DNA from: Penaeus vannamei | Lineage: Eukaryota; Arthropoda; Malacostraca; Decapoda; Penaeidae | NCBI RefSeq assembly: GCF_042767895.1 | Contig: NC_091577.1 | Coordinates: 33,281,932-33,311,931, forward strand | DNA: 30,000 bases | Reading direction: 5' to 3' | Shown here: positions 29,452 through 30,000 of the stretch, in pieces | Layout of the letters: each line of letters begins with the position of its first letter | How positions within the stretch are numbered: position 1 is the first letter of the stretch | Notes under the pieces: model-generated | Told to the model about the DNA's origin: nothing | The model's input: only the letters and a program-made list of their open reading frames with translations | Database searches by the model: none | Translations under genes and position numbers: made by a program

Positions 29452-30000
29452 TATATCTTTAATGTAATTCAATTACATGCTATGACATGTGTATTATTTC
29501 TTGTATATAAGTACATTTAATCTGACTTAAATCAATAATCGTATAATTTATGATTTTAGATTAATTCCTTTTTACTCACCACGTTATGTGAAGCAACAGC
29601 AAAAATATATCTCTCCAGCATTTACTTTACACTCATTTAATATTTGATAAAGTGTTGCCAAAAGATGTGATATATGGTAAATTACTTGTTAAGGTTTTAA
29701 CCTTTATCGTCAATATTTCACTTGTGCAAGAAACTTATCTATAATTCACTAAGGCCGCTTGTCACAGAAGCTGATTGAATCACAAATCAGGTATACACAA
29801 AATTCTTTAAAGTATCACAGAAATGATAACACAGCCTCTCTCAGGTAACATGCCTAGCTTAGGTGTTTGTATTCTATCACCAAATTAAATGTCAAATTCT
29901 TGCTTGCCTCTCAATAATAATAAAAATATATTATCAGAAATCACATCACATGAACACAGACAGCACATGGTTTGAAAAGTTTAGTTTGATCTTAAGAAAA
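29452..30000. other. Unique AT-rich flank outside the right arm
   Basis: About 550 bp of AT-rich sequence unrelated to the left flank. No frame of note, RNA gene or repeat is recognised. Confidence 0.6.

Overview
This is a eukaryotic, repeat-dominated window with no recognisable protein-coding gene, rRNA or tRNA. The very high load of long simple repeats (GA, CT, AAC, AT, GATA, poly-T), tandem complex repeats and AT-rich unique DNA would fit a decapod crustacean such as a penaeid shrimp. That is only a composition-based guess, because no taxonomic marker gene is present. The long open frames (for example Ser/Leu/Phe/Pro-rich, Asn/Gln/Lys-rich or Gly/Arg/Glu-rich) are translations of microsatellites and I do not call them genes.

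Layout. 1-4238: low-complexity country. It holds a G/GA-rich block (about 325-650), an AC-rich (AAC)n tract of about 620 bp almost lacking T on the + strand (1240-1862), then a 1.1-kb pure-pyrimidine tract (about 1950-3062). A 100-bp unique linker separates this from a 0.9-kb pure-purine, G-rich tract (about 3163-4050). 4239-15185: a tandem array of seven divergent copies of a composite repeat (1.0-2.6 kb each). Each copy has a conserved AT-rich head, a purine-rich middle, a roughly 268-bp GC-rich cassette and, after nearly all of them, a long T tract built from TTTTTGCTTTTTT/GAATTTTT words. In three copies the middle section has itself expanded or been cut as roughly 293-bp sub-repeats. 15186-15969: unique DNA, an AT microsatellite, and a 42-bp palindrome flanked by an 8-bp direct repeat.

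15970-29451: a giant inverted repeat. The left arm (15970-22289) and right arm (23132-29451) are each 6,320 bp. They mirror one another base for base in every stretch I compared, including homopolymers of 10, 12 and 16 bases, around a unique 842-bp spacer (22290-23131). Any left coordinate x pairs with 45421-x on the opposite strand, so there is no net indel across the arms. Each arm carries, from outside to inside: a tandem regulatory-looking repeat family with nested dyads (ACTTCCGGAAGT, GTAATTAC, GTAATCGATTAC), a CpG-richer block that may be a short terminal exon with a poly(A) signal, about 3.5 kb of AT-rich DNA without recognisable genes, and a CGG-repeat CpG-rich block directly at the spacer. 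29452-30000 is AT-rich unique flank.

No genes work together here in any way I can show. The functional possibilities (divergent mirrored transcription units from the CpG-rich centre, a hairpin-RNA locus, Pol III-like boxes in the tandem array) are inferences from sequence layout. The main caveat for the palindrome is that perfect arm identity can reflect a very recent event, gene conversion, or an assembly/chimera artefact.
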